A DNA stretch of 6,448 bases. It comes from UBA12158 sp035562735 (lineage in GTDB: Bacteria; Patescibacteriota; Microgenomatia; UBA12405). The stretch covers positions 1 through 6,448 of the forward strand of contig DATMWB010000041.1 of NCBI GenBank assembly GCA_035562735.1, in the 5' to 3' direction. Shown here one piece after another: positions 3,969-6,448 of this stretch. A program made the translations under genes and the position numbers. The notes under the pieces are model-generated. The model saw only the letters and a list, made by a program, of their open reading frames with translations. It did no database searches and was not told the DNA's origin. Positions within the stretch are counted from its first letter, which is position 1. Every line of letters begins with the position of its first letter.

Positions 3969-5741
3969 ATGTCACAAATTGACGCCTCAAAACACAATTC
4001 AGATCAACTTTACAAAATTCGCCATAGTACCGAGCATATCTTGACACACGCCATGCAAAATATCTACGGTAAAGACAAATTTTTTATGGCTATGGGTCCA
4101 GCCACTGACGATGGCTATTATTTTGATTTTGAACCACTTGATGACTTCAAAATTTCAGAAGAAGATTTTCCTAAAATCGAAACTGAAATGGCCAAAATTA
4201 TTAAAGAAAATCTCCCTATTATTAGATCAGAAATTTCTCTTGATGAAGCCAAGGATTTATTCAAAGATAATCCCTACAAACTTGAGTGGTTAAATTCCAT
4301 AAAAGATAGAAATGAAGTAATTTCAATTTATAAAACCGGAGATGAATTTGTTGATCTCTGCGCCGGTCCTCATGTTGAAAAAACTGGTGAGATCAAAGCC
4401 CTAAAACTTCTCTCTATAGCTGGTGCTTATTGGCACGGAGACGAAAAAAACAAAATGCTTACCCGTATCTATGGTACTGCCTTTGAATCTCAAAAAGATT
4501 TAGAGCAATACCTCTTCATGATAGAAGAAGCTAAAAAACGAGATCATCGTAAATTAGGTCCACAATTAGGTATTTTCTTTATTGACGAAAGTGCACCAGG
4601 TATGCCTTACTGGTTACCAAAAGGGACTATCGTTATCAATGAACTTCTAAATTTTTGGAGAGTTGAACATCAAAAACGAGGTTACCTTGAAACGATAACT
4701 CCTCAACTAAACAAAAAAGAATTATATGAGACCTCGGGTCATTGGGAACATTATCGAGAACACATGTTCATTTGCGACATGGGTGAAAATGAAACCTATT
4801 GTTTAAAGCCAATGAATTGTCCAAATGCAATGACCATTTTCAAACAAGGAATTCATAGTTATCGCGAATTACCCTTACGTCTGTCTGACTGTGATGCTCT
4901 GCATCGACACGAAAAATCAGGTGAACTAAATGGTCTTTTACGTGTTCAAAAATTCGCCCAAGATGATGCCCATATTTTTGTAACTGAAAATCAAATTGGA
5001 GACGAGTATAAAAGAATTCTAGAAATTGCCAATCTTTTTTACTCCGTTTTCGGGATAAAATTTAAAATTCGCTTAGGAACCAGACCTGACGATTTTATGG
5101 GTGACATCGCTACCTGGGATAAAGCTGAAAAAGAATTAGAACAAATTCTTATCGACAACAAATTTGATTACTTTGTCGGAGAAGGTGAGGGAGCCTTTTA
5201 CGGACCAAAACTAGATATTCTTATGGACGATTGTCTTGGTCGCCAATGGCAAACAGGTACTATCCAATTGGATTTTCAATTGCCTCGAAAGTTCAATTTA
5301 AAATACACTGATTCAGATGGCAGCGAAAAAACACCAGTTGTAATTCACCGAGTCATCTACGGATCTCTCGAAAGATTTATGGGTATTCTAATAGAACAAT
5401 TTGCCGGAGCCTTTCCATTATGGATTTCACCTCTTCAAATAAAACTCATTCCCATCACTGACGCTCAACACGAATACGCTCAAAAAATTCTTACAAAACT
5501 AAAAGAGGAGGGGATTCGTGTTGAAATCGATGATAGATCCGAAAAAATGCAAAGCAAAATTCGCGACGCTCAATTAGAAAAAATCCCTTATATGTTAATA
5601 ATTGGCGCACGTGAAGTTGAATCAAATTCAGTTTCCGTCCGACAACGTGACGGTCAAGACCTTGGTGCTCTTCCTTTTGAAGAATTTTTAGCCAAAGTTA
5701 AGGAGCAAATCAGCACCAAGTCCCTAAATCTGATAAAATAA
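3969..5741 (+). CDS. thrS: Threonyl-tRNA synthetase lacking the N-terminal TGS domain
   Basis: ThrRS charges tRNA-Thr with threonine and removes mischarged serine. The protein has 590 residues against 642 in E. coli; the missing part is the TGS (N1) domain, and the protein starts almost directly in the editing (N2) domain. Editing residues are present: His19 and His23 (HSTEH) and Cys131 and His135 (DLCAGPH). The class II catalytic core follows at about 200-485: motif 1 around RGYLETITPQL (238-247), motif 2 with Arg313 (HRHEKSG), and motif 3 GSLERFMGILIE (465-476) with Arg469. The zinc ligands that hold threonine are Cys284 (MNCPN), His335 (DDAHIF) and His460 (VVIHR). MNCPNA replaces the commoner MNCPGH; the cysteine is kept. 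The anticodon-binding domain spans about 488-590. Catalysis and editing should both work. It is first in the conserved order thrS-infC-rpmI. Confidence 0.97.
   Translation: MSQIDASKHNSDQLYKIRHSTEHILTHAMQNIYGKDKFFMAMGPATDDGYYFDFEPLDDFKISEEDFPKIETEMAKIIKENLPIIRSEISLDEAKDLFKDNPYKLEWLNSIKDRNEVISIYKTGDEFVDLCAGPHVEKTGEIKALKLLSIAGAYWHGDEKNKMLTRIYGTAFESQKDLEQYLFMIEEAKKRDHRKLGPQLGIFFIDESAPGMPYWLPKGTIVINELLNFWRVEHQKRGYLETITPQLNKKELYETSGHWEHYREHMFICDMGENETYCLKPMNCPNAMTIFKQGIHSYRELPLRLSDCDALHRHEKSGELNGLLRVQKFAQDDAHIFVTENQIGDEYKRILEIANLFYSVFGIKFKIRLGTRPDDFMGDIATWDKAEKELEQILIDNKFDYFVGEGEGAFYGPKLDILMDDCLGRQWQTGTIQLDFQLPRKFNLKYTDSDGSEKTPVVIHRVIYGSLERFMGILIEQFAGAFPLWISPLQIKLIPITDAQHEYAQKILTKLKEEGIRVEIDDRSEKMQSKIRDAQLEKIPYMLIIGAREVESNSVSVRQRDGQDLGALPFEEFLAKVKEQISTKSLNLIK
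5734..5739 (+). promoter_or_regulatory. Possible -10 box for infC inside the thrS end
   Basis: TAAAAT overlaps the last codons of thrS and ends 7 nt before the infC ATG, the same spacing as for efp and tig. The -35 region (TCAGCA, 5710-5715) is weak. Readthrough from thrS is equally possible, because the two genes are only 5 bp apart. Confidence 0.35.
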
Positions 5742-5746
5742 CAGGA

Positions 5747-6271
5747 ATGTCTCAAAAGTATTACAAAATTAATCGACAAATTACCGCTCCTACTCTTCGC
5801 CTATTAGACGAAGACGGTAAACAAATAAACGTTGTCACTCTTGCGGAGGCTTTTCAGCTTTCATCCGAATCTGGGTTAGATTTAGTAGAAGTTGCCAGCT
5901 CAGCCGTACCTCCAGTTGTTAAGCTAATTGAATTTTCAAAATTTAAATATCAGGAAGCAAAAAAAGCTAAAGCTGAGAAAAAAGGTATGAAGGGTGGAGA
6001 AACCAAGGAAATTCAAATGACACCTTTTATCGGTCAAGGTGACTATGACACTCGGGTCAAAAAATCCAAAGAATTTTTAACTACTGGAAATAAAGTCAAA
6101 TTAAGTATAAAATTCCAAGGTCGCCAAATTCAGAAACCTGAATTCGGCCATCAGCTGGTTGAAAGGTTTAAAAATGACCTCGCTGATATCTCTGCCCCAG
6201 AGGGCACTGCAAAACTAATTGGCAAAAGGCTGTTAATTACGTTTACCCCAGTCAAAAAGCCTAAAAACTAA
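5747..6271 (+). CDS. infC: Translation initiation factor IF-3
   Basis: IF3 binds the 30S subunit, keeps it apart from 50S and checks start codon and initiator tRNA. The protein has 174 residues, the usual length. The N-domain (about 1-70) has the family opening YKINRQITAPTLRLLDEDG (6-24), then GLDLVEVA and PPVVKLIEFSKFKY; the usual Cys of PPVCK is Val58. A Lys-rich linker (about 71-87) joins the C-domain (about 86-170), which has KEIQMTPFIGQGDYDTR and a KVKLSIKFQGRQ strand region. The start is a normal ATG, not the AUU/AUA type that allows IF3 autocontrol in many bacteria, so that control is probably absent. AGGA touches the ATG with no spacing and cannot serve as a normal Shine-Dalgarno. It starts 5 bp after thrS and ends 1 bp before rpmI. 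Confidence 0.96.
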   Translation: MSQKYYKINRQITAPTLRLLDEDGKQINVVTLAEAFQLSSESGLDLVEVASSAVPPVVKLIEFSKFKYQEAKKAKAEKKGMKGGETKEIQMTPFIGQGDYDTRVKKSKEFLTTGNKVKLSIKFQGRQIQKPEFGHQLVERFKNDLADISAPEGTAKLIGKRLLITFTPVKKPKN

Positions 6272-6272
6272 T

Positions 6273-6448
6273 ATGGAAAAAGCTAGTCTCAAACACAAAG
6301 TAAAAAAATCTGTTAGCAACCGTTTTACTGTCACAAAAAATGGCAAAGTAATGCGTGAATCCGCTTTCGATCGTCATTTGCGACGTAAAAAATCAAAAAA
6401 ACAACTTCGCCGTCTAAAAGGTAAAAAAGTTGTTACCGGTCGTTTAGC
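6273..6448 (+). CDS. rpmI: Ribosomal protein bL35 (3' end cut by window)
   Basis: Fifty-eight codons are visible, starting with ATG one base after the infC stop; the last two bases belong to an incomplete codon. The protein is very basic. It shows the L35 pattern, a KHKVKKSVSNRFTVTKNGKV stretch (residues 7-26) and then RHLRRKKSKKQLRRLKGKK (34-52), which correspond to the THKxxxKRFKVTxxGK and HLLxxKSxKRKRxLR blocks of typical L35. bL35 is a small protein of the 50S subunit. The order infC-rpmI is conserved across bacteria and rplT normally follows, presumably just past the edge. No separate promoter or Shine-Dalgarno is visible; with a 1-bp gap, translation is probably coupled to infC. Confidence 0.9.
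   Translation, partial: MEKASLKHKVKKSVSNRFTVTKNGKVMRESAFDRHLRRKKSKKQLRRLKGKKVVTGRL

Noticed and set aside
5743..5746. AGGA as Shine-Dalgarno of infC.
   Set aside because: It abuts the ATG with no spacing, so the ATG could not sit in the P site while it pairs. The TAAAAT box 7 nt upstream fits the leaderless pattern better.
1..6448. UGA recoding as in some Patescibacteria, because none of the nine visible stops is TGA (four TAG, five TAA).
   Set aside because: All genes are full length under the standard code with no in-frame TGA, and nine stops are too few in an AT-rich genome to prove avoidance.
1..6448. CRISPR array, insertion sequence, integrase or attachment site at tRNA-Val.
   Set aside because: No spaced direct repeats, terminal inverted repeats or transposase/integrase motifs were found, and the tRNA 3' end is not duplicated within the window.

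Overview
This is an AT-rich, gene-dense chromosomal segment from a bacterium with a streamlined genome. The most likely source is a member of the Candidate Phyla Radiation (Patescibacteria, Microgenomates-like). Five signs point that way: a trigger factor with no room for a PPIase domain, a threonyl-tRNA synthetase with no TGS domain, a divergent L35, short conserved proteins of a kind typical of these lineages, and genes that lack Shine-Dalgarno sequences but carry a -10 box almost on top of the ATG. The lineage is inferred from these features, not measured. The standard genetic code is sufficient. No mobile element, CRISPR array or phage gene is visible.

Layout. (1) The last 30 codons of an unknown + strand gene (1-93) meet elongation factor P (efp, - strand) tail to tail, and both stops lie in one CTAG. 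(2) The 168-bp gap upstream of efp holds a compact - strand unit: a near-consensus promoter (TTGACA-N17-TATAGT), then about 14 paired bases and a U-tract. This predicts an RNA of about 47 nt that ends before efp's own promoter. (3) A membrane-anchored lysozyme-like protein (- strand) and trigger factor (tig, + strand) diverge from a 34-bp gap with mirror-image -10 boxes. (4) Rightward follow a coiled-coil protein of unknown function, a small cysteine-containing protein, tRNA-Val(GAC) and a Nudix hydrolase, closed by a strong nested terminator. (5) The classical translation cluster thrS-infC-rpmI runs to the right edge; rpmI is cut.

How the genes work together. Most recognisable genes serve translation: EF-P rescues ribosomes stalled at proline runs, trigger factor receives nascent chains, tRNA-Val and ThrRS supply decoding, IF3 controls initiation, and L35 is part of the large subunit. 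Nearly every transcription unit seems to have its own promoter whose predicted start falls on or a few bases before the start codon. Leaderless initiation is therefore the likely main mode here, which fits the complete lack of well-placed Shine-Dalgarno motifs. The most novel-looking element is the small RNA unit at 716-798.
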